Shown here piece after piece: positions 12,101 through 24,100 of a DNA stretch of 64,000 bases (positions are counted from its first letter, which is position 1; the number at the start of each line of letters is the position of its first letter). Source of the DNA: Odobenus rosmarus divergens (Eukaryota > Chordata > Mammalia > Carnivora > Odobenidae); the NCBI RefSeq assembly GCF_000321225.1, contig NW_004451665.1, positions 143,922 to 207,921 on the forward strand, written 5' to 3'. A program made the translations under genes and the position numbers. The notes beneath the pieces were generated by a model. That model did not search any database. It had not been told where the DNA came from and saw only the letters and a program-made list of their open reading frames with translations.

Positions 12101-15100
12101 AATCCCCTCCTGCCCTCAGCCACTCCACTTTCTGGCTTTATTCCACCCATTATCACCATTTTGTCCTGCTTCCCCACCAGAATGACAAACCAGCACTCAG
12201 GAAATCTATCAGAATGGATTTGCTATAGCTAATTGTTTTCTTTCTGATACTGAAGCCAACATGCTTTTTCCAGATGGGCAACACTTCCCAACTGAGGCCC
12301 TCCTTGGTTAAAAACACATCTACAAGCTCTGGAACAATGTTTTCAAATGTATCTTCACCATCACATCTCCTAATGTTGGAAAGACAGATACCATTTGTCC
12401 TGTTGTACCAAAGGGAAACTGAGGACCAGAGTGCTGAAGGCAATTGTCGAAGGTTGCAGTGTTGCTGGGTCTCTGCCATGTTCAAAGAGATCAGATGGGA
12501 TGAGCAAAGCAGCAGGGCTGATGAGCAAAGCCCAATCAGCATTGGCAGCTACGACCCCGTTAACAGAACAAGCCTAGTTAAGCACCGGGGCCCAGCTCTT
12601 AGCAGCCTGGGCTGAGCCAGTTTCCAGGTCAAAGACAGTAGGCTGGAGGACACAGCCCAGACAACTCGCCCTCTGGCTAAGATGCAAAGGGGGCCGAGTT
12701 TCAAGGGGATTCAACAAAAACACACTCACTGGAAGAAGAAAGGGAGAGAGAATGGAGTGATCCTCTTAGGGTCAACAGTTTGCAACCCTGTAACCAGATG
12801 GGCTCCGGAGGACTCCAGCCTGACTCCAACGAGCAATGCGCATCAGCTAAGGATAACCTACTCTGTTTGAAAAACTTAGAAACAATCTGTTGCTCAAGTT
12901 CTTTCATCTGTAAAACCAATAGGTACGATAAGACTGTCCAAGAAATCCACCTTCAAATCTGTTATTATACAGACCTTCCTTTTGAGCTCCAGATGCATAC
13001 ATTCAACTGCCTTCTAGACACCTCCACCTGGGTATTCCTCAGGCATCTTAAACTCCACATGCCCCAAACCAAACCCAGCTCTGTTCCTGTCTCCCATGGC
13101 CCAAGCCAGAAAGCCCAGGGAATCAACCCCTTTCTCCCTCTCCTTGCTCCCCAAGCCTAACCAGTCACCAAGTACTGCTTACTCCCTGTCCTGACACAGT
13201 GTGCATCAGTCCCTTCCCTCGAACTCCCCGGCCACCACCTCACCATTGCTCACCTACACCTCTGCAGTAAGCACACCCTCACTCTTACCTCTTCAGCCTT
13301 GACTCGCTCTGATCATCTCTGCAAATCACTGCCAATGATATTTCTAGAAAAGATCTCACGAGGTCATTCCACTGCTCATTTTATTCACTCAAATATTTAC
13401 TGAGCACCTATTAAGTGTGAATCACTCTCCTAGGTAGAGCTTCAACAGTGAAAACAACAGACAAAAAATTCCAGCCTCATGGAATTCACTGTCCAAAACC
13501 ATTTGTTGTTTTCAGCAAGGAAAAAAAAAAGTAACTGCTTTAAACCATGGCTTTGGGGAAAGAAGTCTAGGAAATCTGGGGAGGGCAGTTTCATCTTTAG
13601 CCTCTGTACTGCAGGAAGAAAATGATCTTTTAGATTTATAATATGTGATTGTCATTCCTTCTCTCCTGGGTCCCGTCACTGCGTTTACCATACTGGATTC
13701 TAACTGTGATTTACAAGTCTGTGTCCCCATTATACTCTGAGCCCCTTGAGGGCAGGCGGTTTATCTTATTAATCTTTGCATGCCTAGCGCCTAGCACTGC
13801 TTTTCAATAAATATTAGTAGAATAAATGATTCTATAAAATTAAATGCTCGCATGCAGATTTCTGAGAAATGAAAATTACATTTCATCCCATCTAACGTTT
13901 CATTTAGTTCTTCAGGTAATGATTTGTGTTTTGATCCTAAGTTAAAAGAAGGGTTTTTTGAGGAAAAATCAGCTTGTTCTTGAGCGCCACTTGCTGGCCA
14001 AATAGAGGAAAGCTCTTTGGTTAGGCAATAAAATGTATGATTGCTAATCCAAGCTGAAATGCCAACGATGAAAATGAGTAGTCTTCAGGGCTGATTTAAG
14101 ATCTGATAACTCTAGGGAAATAAAATACAAAACTGGACACTGTGATTGCAAGCAAAAAAAAATATTTTTTGAGAGTAAGGACTGGTAGTTCTACTGGGAT
14201 ATTGGGACTCCGGGTAAATTTCTTCCTCTCTATACCCACATTGTTTTAACATTGTGATATATAATCATGGTAATGAATAAAATTCTAAAACTGCAAGTCT
14301 GTCCAAGATATGAAAATGGATTTAACACACTTCTCCAGTGACCACTTTTTTCTTTTTTTTTTTTAATTACGATGTTTTTGAACCTGAGCCATTCCTGCGT
14401 CTTCTCCTTCAATCCCTGGGGTTAAGTCCAGTCTTGCCAACGTTTTTTTTCTTCAATACGTCCTTCCCAACCATCCAGTGAGAGGAGCCCCATTCAGTCT
14501 GCAAGTTGCCAACCTCAGTGCTGAGCGCGTTGGATGCTAGTTAATTAAGACTCACAAGCTCATTCATTTATTCAGCAAACATTTGCTGTGCACTTCCCTG
14601 GGTGTCAGGCTCCCCACCAATTCCAAATACTGAAAACCTTACTTCCTCGTTTGAACAAGAAAACCCCGCCTGCCTTACTGAAAAATCTCCAACTGGAAGA
14701 ATAGCAGGAGGATAAAACTTATCTTTTTCTGCTAAGTAGTTCATGAGAGCCAGGCTACGGCTAAAACACAGAGGTCTTTGGAGACCTATCTCAATGACAT
14801 AAATAAGAGCGCTTGATAAATTAACCCAGCAAATATCTTTAGGTCCACAAATACTCAGAATGTCTGAAAGCAATTTGTTCTTTTAAGCAGTTTGCGTTCG
14901 GCCTCTCCGATCCTGCTAACGGTATTATACATAGTTACTTACACTGTTTTTTTAAATCACTCAAAACCAGTAAACTGTAGCATGCTTTCTGTGAATTTCC
15001 TGCCCCATTCTGAATCAGGACGGTGCAGACGAGACCTTATCGCTAACACCATCCCCTGGCCTAGAACTTCAGTGTCCCTCCTCCAGCTACAGCTCTGCCA

Positions 15101-18100
15101 GGTGCCAGCTGTGGAATCATGGGCATCACGCTGCCTTTACGGACCTGTTTCCTCACCTATAAAATGGGGATCGATCCTGGAATGAAAGGTGAAAGGACCG
15201 AATGAGGGAATGAACATACGATGGCTAACCGCAGGGCCTGGCACATAGTAAACGTCCAGCAAGTCACTGGGATTATTTCATTCAAGACCTGCATTCCTAA
15301 CTATGACAGCCCATGGGTACTGCTTTCTCTTCTGAATACATTTATGATTTTCATTCTTATTTATTATATTTACTAACTTATTATACTGACTGATTACACC
15401 CCCGGGGGCCCAAACCTAAATACTTTTAATCCTTGGTCTCCTTCCTTCATTTGCCACTTTGCCTTCTCATTTACCAACATTTTTGGGGGGGGTGTGTTTT
15501 TGCTGCCAAAACTTCTAAGGGACTGTACCTTATGCTATGATAATACAGAGCATGGGCCCTAGATCCAGCAAGAACTCACCAAGTGAACTAAGGAATTCAC
15601 TCAGCCAGCCACTGGAAGCAGCCTTTCCTGTCCCGCGCACTCTGAGGAGACCGGGAAAGGAAAGGGGGTTGAGGGGGGGAGACTAGGCAGAAGGGTTAAC
15701 ACTGAGCCATCCTGAAAACAGGATTGTAGGGGCAGGGAGAGATCTGGAGCAATCAGTGGGCAGTCAGGACTGTCCAAGTGACAAATAGGTGGCCTCAGGG
15801 ACCAAGGAGAGTTTGCAGGGAGCTGTGGCCTTATTTACTTATTTATTTATTTGTCAGAGAGTGAGCGAGCAAGCACACACAAACAGGGAGAGCAACAGGC
15901 TCTCCATGGAGCAGGGAGCCCAATGTGGGGCTCGATCCCAGGACCCTGGGATCATGACTTGAGCCGAAGGCAGACACTTAACCACCTGAGCCACCCTGGC
16001 GCCCCCGGAGCTGTGGCCTTTATCTGCAGGTAGCCTAAGGTCATCTGGTGTACTTCATCTCTGAAAGCACATCTCTGGGGACCTAGAGGACCTGTGACTT
16101 GTTATCCTTGCAGCTGAAGGCACAGTTCAACTAGCTCTTTAAAGAGAATGAGCCTCAGAGCCCAGAGTGAAGGGAGATCGGGAAGATGCTAAATCTGAGC
16201 TTTGATGTCTGTCACACTGCTGGCCTGATGACCGACCCCACAGTAGGCAAAGACTTAATGCCTGGACTTTTCCGAAGGCGGACTGTCTCCTAAGGCAGGT
16301 AACTTCCCTTCTAGCTGCTGTTCTAATATATCTTCTCAATTTCTTCTTGCGCTGGGGTACATTAATCATAATCATTAACACACATATTTATAGAAAAAAA
16401 TGAACAGAATGGATCTAGTGAGAGATTTGGTCACTAAAAGAATTAAGACTTTTCCAATTTGGGGGCGCCTGGGTGGCTCAATCAGTTAAGCATCTGCCTT
16501 CAGCTCAGGTCATGATCCCAGGGTCCTGGGATCGAGCCCCGCATCGGGCTCCCTGCTCAGCGGGGAGCTTCCTTCTCCCTCCGCTTCTGCCACTCCCCTT
16601 GCATGTGCTCTCTATCAGTCAAATAAATAAATAACATCTTAAAAAAAAAAAAAAGATTTTTCCAATTTTCCACTGAAATACCCTAATCCCAGCTGACTGA
16701 CTTTCAAATGAAACTACTCTTGTTGAATTCATTCTTTGGCAAGGTAGGTAGGATATTCCCAAGTGACGACAACATTTGCCAAAAATTCCATAAACTCAGC
16801 ATTCCGATCCAGCCAGGCTTCTATCTGAAGAGGTGGGTCTTGCTCATTGTGGGTTTACCCAACCCCAATGGAACAGGCAACAGTGGTGCCTTTGTCCCTC
16901 ATCAGACTTCCAAGACTCAGATACAGATACAATGGTGACGAGAAGCTGTTTCCACCAGAACAAGCACCCAATTCCACTGGTGCACCGGCTACCCCAGAGA
17001 GGCAGCCCTTGCCTTCAGGGAGTTTCTAATTTATCAACAGTTATAAAAATACATGAGTATGATTCAGGTACCCAGCCACAGAAGTGCCATCAGAGGCCTT
17101 AACATTAAATTGGGTACAAGGAGGCTCAGGGCCTATTTATACGTGCTCAGAGCTCGCCATGTACTGTGTAGGAAAGGGGTAGGGGACAGCACCGAGACAT
17201 TTCAGCTGGGATAATGGCCGCATGGCAAAGTACTGAGAAAAGTAATCCGTACAGGGCTCAGGATGGTCTGGAGAGGGGGAAAGAGGCTGGTGGCGACTCC
17301 ATGAAGTGAGCAGAGTGTACACTTATCACCCAGGCAGAATCCTGATTGGTATAAGGAAATAAATCCACATTTCTCAGCATCAGTCAAGTCAGCCCCCTCT
17401 TGGCCCCATCTTTCCCTGTGACAGGTGCCACCCGAGGACCCACCCCACCATCCCCCACCTTTATGCCCAGCGCAGCCTGTCTCAGTCACACATCGCCTCC
17501 AAGAACCAGCAAATGAGGTGAGCTTGGATTCCAAACTCAGACGAACTCACATTCTAAAGGTAAAGATGCCAACACAGGAAAAAGCGTCTCAAAGGTAATA
17601 GGAGTCATCACAAAATTAATTTGGAGGAGGAGGAGAAAACAGAAGAAAAATAATTTGAGGACGATGATTAAATTGCTTACTTATCACTAAAGCCACAAGA
17701 CTGATACAAATAAAACATACTCGGATCCAAAACACAAGCCTCTTCCCATCTCTGACATTAATACATCAAGCTACGTATGTGGTGGCAACTTACTATCCAG
17801 GAAGCTCTGAAGAAATTTCCGGGCTGGGGCTGACTGCCGAGCTCTGTAAATGTCAAAAAAAGAAAGAAAAGAAAAGAATGTAGATCATTGATTTTGCATC
17901 AGATGTTCCAAGTCAAGGGGGAAAGAGAGCAGCCCCTTTCCTTTCCTGATGTAGCCAAGGACCTTTGGGAGATGGGGCCCTTGGCCGGAAAGGTCTCAGT
18001 GCTGAACACTTTCTGGGCCAGTGGGTGCTCTTGCTCTCTGGGTGAGGTGGAAAATGGCCCCTTAGCTTAGACTTAGCTTTCATATAAATATAGATCCACG

Positions 18101-21100
18101 AGGTGGATAGCCCACCATCTGGCCAACATGCATTAGTGACATGGACAAAACACCGCCGTCATCAGCTGATCCCCCGTCCTCAGAGCCCCTGGCCAAGCCC
18201 ACCAGAGACTCCTTCATGCACCCCGGATGCCACCTCCAGAGAGAGGGTCACCCAACACCTTAGGTACAGAAAATACAAAAAATGCATTTGAAAAGACCAC
18301 ACTGTGTTTAGATCATTTGTTCACCCTCCAGATTTAGAATGTGGAAATGGGGAGAAATGCAGTTTCACAAAACCTAGGAGTGGGGGAGCATTTTATAAAA
18401 TGACAGGCCATTATGCAAAAGAGAGAAAACAACCAAGAGCTACATGCAGAGAAAAGGCAATATAATTAAGTAGTTTAAGGTTTCTGTTGTCTTGGAGAAA
18501 AAAAAAGGCAAAGGGCTCAATATATTTTTTAAAAAAATAATGTCGTAGTTGAATAAATCGATGAAAAGGTTAACTTTTAAAAGATACTCCTATCTCTAAT
18601 AATAATCCTTTCAAGGAAAAGATGCTATCTGGAAAAGAGATATTGGGGGAAAGGAGAGAAACAGCAGGAGAAAGAAAAGGAAGATTGTCCAAGGGGGAGG
18701 AGAGGACGGGAGGGGAAGCAATCTTTATCGGGGCTCACCCACCTGGTCCTCTACCTGCTGAACACCCACCCTCAACCTGCTGGGTCCTCTCACTTTGGAG
18801 GGTGGCTCTGCCCCAGCATGAGGACTCTCCCCTCCCCCACTCCCAGTTGCCCACCATTATTCCTCAGAGAAGGCACCCCTCTTGCCCGTTGTCTCCTGCC
18901 CATCTCCCACCTCGGCACCTGTCCTATTCTGGGTCTTCACCCACTTTGAGGATGATGCCCTGGTCTCCATCTTGGAAAACTTTTGTGTGACCCTGCAGAG
19001 TCCTCTGGAACACCCCCCGCCCCTTCCTTCCACATTCACATGTTTTCAACAGTGCTGTACCCCTGGGGGATCCCCAGATGCTTCCCTACCCTCTAGCTCC
19101 CAGCAACCTCTAAGGTTTTTAGAAACCTCTGGGTCATCAAATCCACTGACCTTTCCTCAGAGTCTACTTTCGGGGACTTCTCTGGAGCACCAGGTAGTTG
19201 TCATACTTTCTCTTCTTGTTCTACTACTCACTTTTCCTCCTTCTTCTCTGAACCGTTCACCCTCTGATCCTCCCCTTCTTCCCCTGCTCCATGTCATCCA
19301 ACACCCCAGTGGGGAGTTACTGCTCTCGTCCTTCCTGTCCTTCAATCTTCCATCTGCTCCTAGGACTTCAGCCTTCATTTCTCTTCAGGTGACTCCAACT
19401 GACTTTGTAGGCCCCTTCCTCTCTTAGGAGACATAGTCTTATATTTCCAGCTGCCTACTGGATATGCCTAGGTGATACCCAGCCAATTCTTCAAGAATGA
19501 ATCACCTAAAACTAGCTCCATCTTACCTCTCCACGGATTTTCTCCCCATCTTTCTTAGGTGACATACTGATGTCCTCAGCTTCCAGCTTCCTGGCCAAAA
19601 CCCTAGAGTTGTTTCTGTCCCTATTCCATCCCCCAATTAGTTCTTCACACCAATTAGTTAAAAATGTCCCATTGCAATTTCCTCTCTGAGCACTCCCCGC
19701 CTTCATGCTCATGCCACTGGAGTGTGGGCTCTCATCACTCCATGCCTGGACCACCACACTAGCCTCCCTGCCCTCTGCACCTCCAACTGGAGGTTCTCCT
19801 TTCAACCCAGCCTCTCTAGAGTGAGGATGCCAGCCTTCCTAAAACAACTCCTGAACCACATCATTGGGCTGTGCACAAAATCATCTCCTAACTGTATTTC
19901 TGAGCCTCTATAATCCAGGGTCAACCCCCTTGCCTACACCTACCCATCACTACTACCACCCCCAATTTTCTATTATAGCTGAATCTTCTACTTTATTCCT
20001 TGAATACATGCTAAACACGATCACTTCTGTGCTCCTTTTGTGCCTCACATGGATGCCCCCTATTTCTACCACGTACCTACACTGCACCCAGCCTTTAAGG
20101 TCCCGGCCAACTCCCCTGAGAAGTCTTCCCTACTTTTCCACAAGATCACCCTTCCTCCTGGCACTTAGAGCCCATACCATTCTTTTAGCTCTTCGCAGGC
20201 ACTGCTGTGTACTGTTGGAGATCTTTTATGAGTGTGCCTAAACGGTCATGTTCCTGAAGGCAAATTTCATCGTTTTTGCCGGATTTAGAGCCTCTCTCAG
20301 CATGTCCCATACCTATTAGGGACGCATGGGGAACATGTAACTGAACCAATGTGAAGATGACTCATTCATGCATCAGACCCTTCTTGGTGCCCACCTTGGC
20401 CTGGGCAGGGGTTCAGGTACTGGAAGCTGTCTCTGACCTCAGGGAGGCCTCAGTGAGTTCAGTAATTCTCCAGCTGCCCCTCCATCCTTGCATGTGTTAC
20501 AGGGCTGCTCTTATTAGACTACTTTGAAAAGGGACCCCTGACTCATCTTATGACCTATAATCTTAGCACTCCGGTCCTACCCCGGAGCACTTTAGGACTT
20601 ACCTGCCGTTAGTTCTCACTCTTGAACTAGCTCAGACCTTCCATCCCACAGTGGCTATAGCTGGTTCCAGTCTCTGCCCTGGTTGAAACTGAGCATCCCC
20701 TTACCCTGCTCCACGACCTATCTGCTTTGACTGTGTGCACCGTGGCTCAACTTCATGCCTCCCCAAAGTTCTGAAGAGGGGCTGGAACCCCAGGTTCCTT
20801 GATTGGCCTGCAGTTCCTCAGCGTCTGACCTTATCTCAGCCCACCTTGGCTGCTGCCGTAACCCCCTGGTTCTTCACTCCTTCCCTGGCATGAGGGTCCA
20901 GCACTCAAGACTTTTCATAACCTGAGTCGCTCATGCTGGAGGTCTGACCCTCCTTGTCTTAGTTCTGCTTAAATAGAACACGATCCATAGCATTTTCCAC
21001 TTTTCCTGTCACAGTCTGTGGACCTTCCTAGCCTCTTCAGCAGTGTCTGCCTGCCTTTTTTATTTTCTGTAAAGATACCCTTTCCTTGTAAGAGTCCTTT

Positions 21101-24100
21101 TTGTTTTGTCAGGGAGCCCTGGGGGTGGTTCTCCAAATACTTGGTATTTTTCTTCCCCTTGGGAACCTGTTTACCTTGGACTCTCTCTCTGACATAGCCT
21201 TCAATAAGCCACATTTTGACATAGTCCCCTCTAAAAATGTCAATACAGGTTGAGTTTCAAATGCTTGTTCGTGGCCAGGCTGTCTGGTCTCTAGAGTGCA
21301 TTTTTTCATTGAGGGAACTTTCTGACCCTTTAAATGACAAATACAACTACTCTGCCAGTACATGCCATGCATGTAAGAGGCACTCAAATCACCGCCACCG
21401 TGTTTCTGAAAGTGATCTCTGAGGTTGGTATCTCCCAGGGCTGCAAAAAAAAAAAGACAAGGGAATTGCTCCCAAAAATGGCTCCTGGAAAATCTGGAGC
21501 AGGTATACGGAGGCAAAGGACGGGAAGTTATAAGGGTCCCCTCCCGAGAGCAGAGAAAGAGAATGACAAGGGGGTGGCGTCGTTTAAATCAACAGCCACC
21601 CTGCATATATTTGAAAAACTCCCTTTAAGGAAGATGCCAAGCTCAAAAGAAATCCAAGCAAAAATTAGCTTGGGGGGGCGGGGAGAGGAATCGAAAATAG
21701 GAGTCAGAAAGCCATGCAGCTTATAAAGACCCAGCATAATCATTCATTGCCTCGACTACATCGAAACCCGAGAGCAGAGAAGAAAACAAAACCAAGCTGG
21801 AAGAGAAACCGACAGCATGAGAAAAACTAGGAAATACCTGGGACAGGTTTGCACTGGGTGCTTTATTAAGCGTCTCCGTGTTTCCTAAGTGTGCCTCTAA
21901 CTCTGCTGGGCAGAGGTTGAGATCTTTTTCTAGATTAGTCTGGTTCAAGAAAGAAAAGATGGGAAAGAATGTTTTAGTTTAAAGGACAGGCAGAAAGAAT
22001 GGAAAGTTAAGTTTGAAAAATGAATTTGTTTAGTACTAGGGCTTTAATAAGGCAAAGATGGCATGACCGAACACAAGAGCTCACTAGAAATCAGGTGAAG
22101 ACGTGAAAACAGAGAATGCAACATTAGGCAGAGAAAATATAAATCCTGAAGTCACCAGAGCTTCAAAAGTCTATTCTACTTGCTAGAGAGAACTACAAAT
22201 ACCACGGAAACCTACCTTTCGCGAGAGACCTATATTTTTCTCTTTTCAGAGTATAGTGACTGTGACAAATAGGATATGTCAGGAGAATAAGGCATTGCTT
22301 TAAAAACCTCTCAACATTAGTAGAAGTCGTAGAGACTTTGTTAAATAGCTTTGTCACCAAGCCAAAAGAAAAAAACAAGTTATCAAGTTAAAAAAAAAAA
22401 GTGATTTAAGAAAATAAAAGAAAAAAAGAAAAAAACCCACAACACACTCACACTAACCAGGATAGAGAACACACACACAGCCCACGGAGGAGGCACAGCA
22501 GAATTACCTTTCTATCCTCTCTAGGAAGGATAGAGCAGTCTCCAGGAGTATAATCCCATATCTTTTTGGGAGGCTGACGGGAAGCAGAGGAGGAAATGAA
22601 GAAATGAGCATAAAGACATAAAGACAAACATGGAGACTGGCTCAAACAAAGAGGGGCACGCTAGGAGAACTGTATCAACACGGAAAAGTGAACTCAAAGC
22701 ACAGGGAGTGGGCACTCGGCCTCCTGAGGAGGCTGCCCAGGGAGGGATTCTGCAGAATTTAGGAGCTGGAAACATTAACTGGGAAGTTTCTATGTCTACA
22801 TCTCAAGAGTAAGTCATTGTTGGATTCTAAACATTGAAAAAGTAAAAAAAGAAAACAGAAGGAAAAAGAAGCATTAACACCAATTTGAACAAAAATCAAA
22901 ACTTTAAAATTCCTCATTTTTTTTTTTTTTAATTGAAGCATAGTTGACATACATCCTCACTGTTGTTTTCAAACTAAGATTGACACCGAGATTCTACATT
23001 TTTGAAGCAGTCTACTCCAAGGCAAAATTCATCATGTTTAATAAACGTGTGACTTGGGAGATTTGGCCAGGGGAGGGCAAATTTAACCAAAATGTGCTTT
23101 CTGTGGTTTGTGGCAATGAAATCCAGATACAAAATGGGTGTTCAATAAATGCACTGTGTAACTAGATAATTCCACTAGACAACACTTAAATCTCCGTTTA
23201 CACCTTAACCAGACTTTGATAATACTGCTGGTGGTATAGCCATCCCTTCCATCTGCCTTAGAGAACGGTTTATAATTTGAATTTGAACAGCGGGACTGTA
23301 GTATTATGTTTTTCTCCTTTAACTCTAAGTTAGGATGAGAGCTGCATTCCTAAAACTGCCAGGAGAACTGTGAATTTAACAAGGGAAGGGTTCGGAGAGT
23401 AGGACATCTGGAAGTTACAAGCCTCCTGTAATCCTTGAACCTCTCCCCCACCAACTAGACCTTCTTGTTCTGTCTATTTAGACCTGAAATATCTTATACG
23501 ATGACCCCTGAGAAAGATGAGATCATTAGTACCTCCTGGAATTTTGTGCAAATATCATTGTAACTCTATGCAAGCATTCAAATTGGTTTACATTGTGACA
23601 TTTTGCCTTGAGCTTACTTCTAGAAATCACATGGTTTCTGCAGAAATTAGAGGGGGGAAATAACATCCAGACTCTTAGTAATGAATCTGCAATTTGAATC
23701 CAAGGGACTTAGTAATGAATCTGCAATCTGAATCCAAGGGACTTTCATCACTGACAGGGTTGGGTCAGTAATGCCATCTCTGTATATGTATACTCTGCAA
23801 TTTGTAAAATAGTGCTATTAACAATTACCATTCATCTTTAAGCGCTTACTACACTTGAACTCTTCCCCGGGAGAAGTAGACTTTTTTACAGTCACTTAGG
23901 ATACCTATTCATTTCTTTCTTTACTGCAAAAAAAATAAGGCAGTGCTTACAAATTAAATTGGTTTTAAATCCTTCCAAAAATGATCCTGGGAGTCTTGAA
24001 TTATTTGATATTCTACAACAACGTATCGGAGCTAAAAGCTACTACAGCCAGGATCGTGCTGCAATTTCAGCTCATTCTGGGTGGTGGGCTTTAAGTGCAA

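Larger units (their letters stand above)
9189..17793 (-). other. SORBS1: SORBS1 intron, 8.6 kb
   Basis: Contains a G-quadruplex-prone run (9472-9510), MIR copies (about 10410-10570 and 15080-15270, plus a possible one near 12390-12480), L2 segments (11150-11225, 12950-13490, 13700-13835 and 14555-14620), two carnivore SINEs (15833-16006 and 16461-16654) and a CTCF-like site (13983-14000). Stretch 16660-17790 holds nothing I can identify. Confidence 0.7.

Noticed and set aside
18882..19427. 181-codon open frame on the plus strand
   Set aside because: It lies largely within the C/T-rich L2 fragment; low-complexity Ser/Pro/Leu composition and no known protein.
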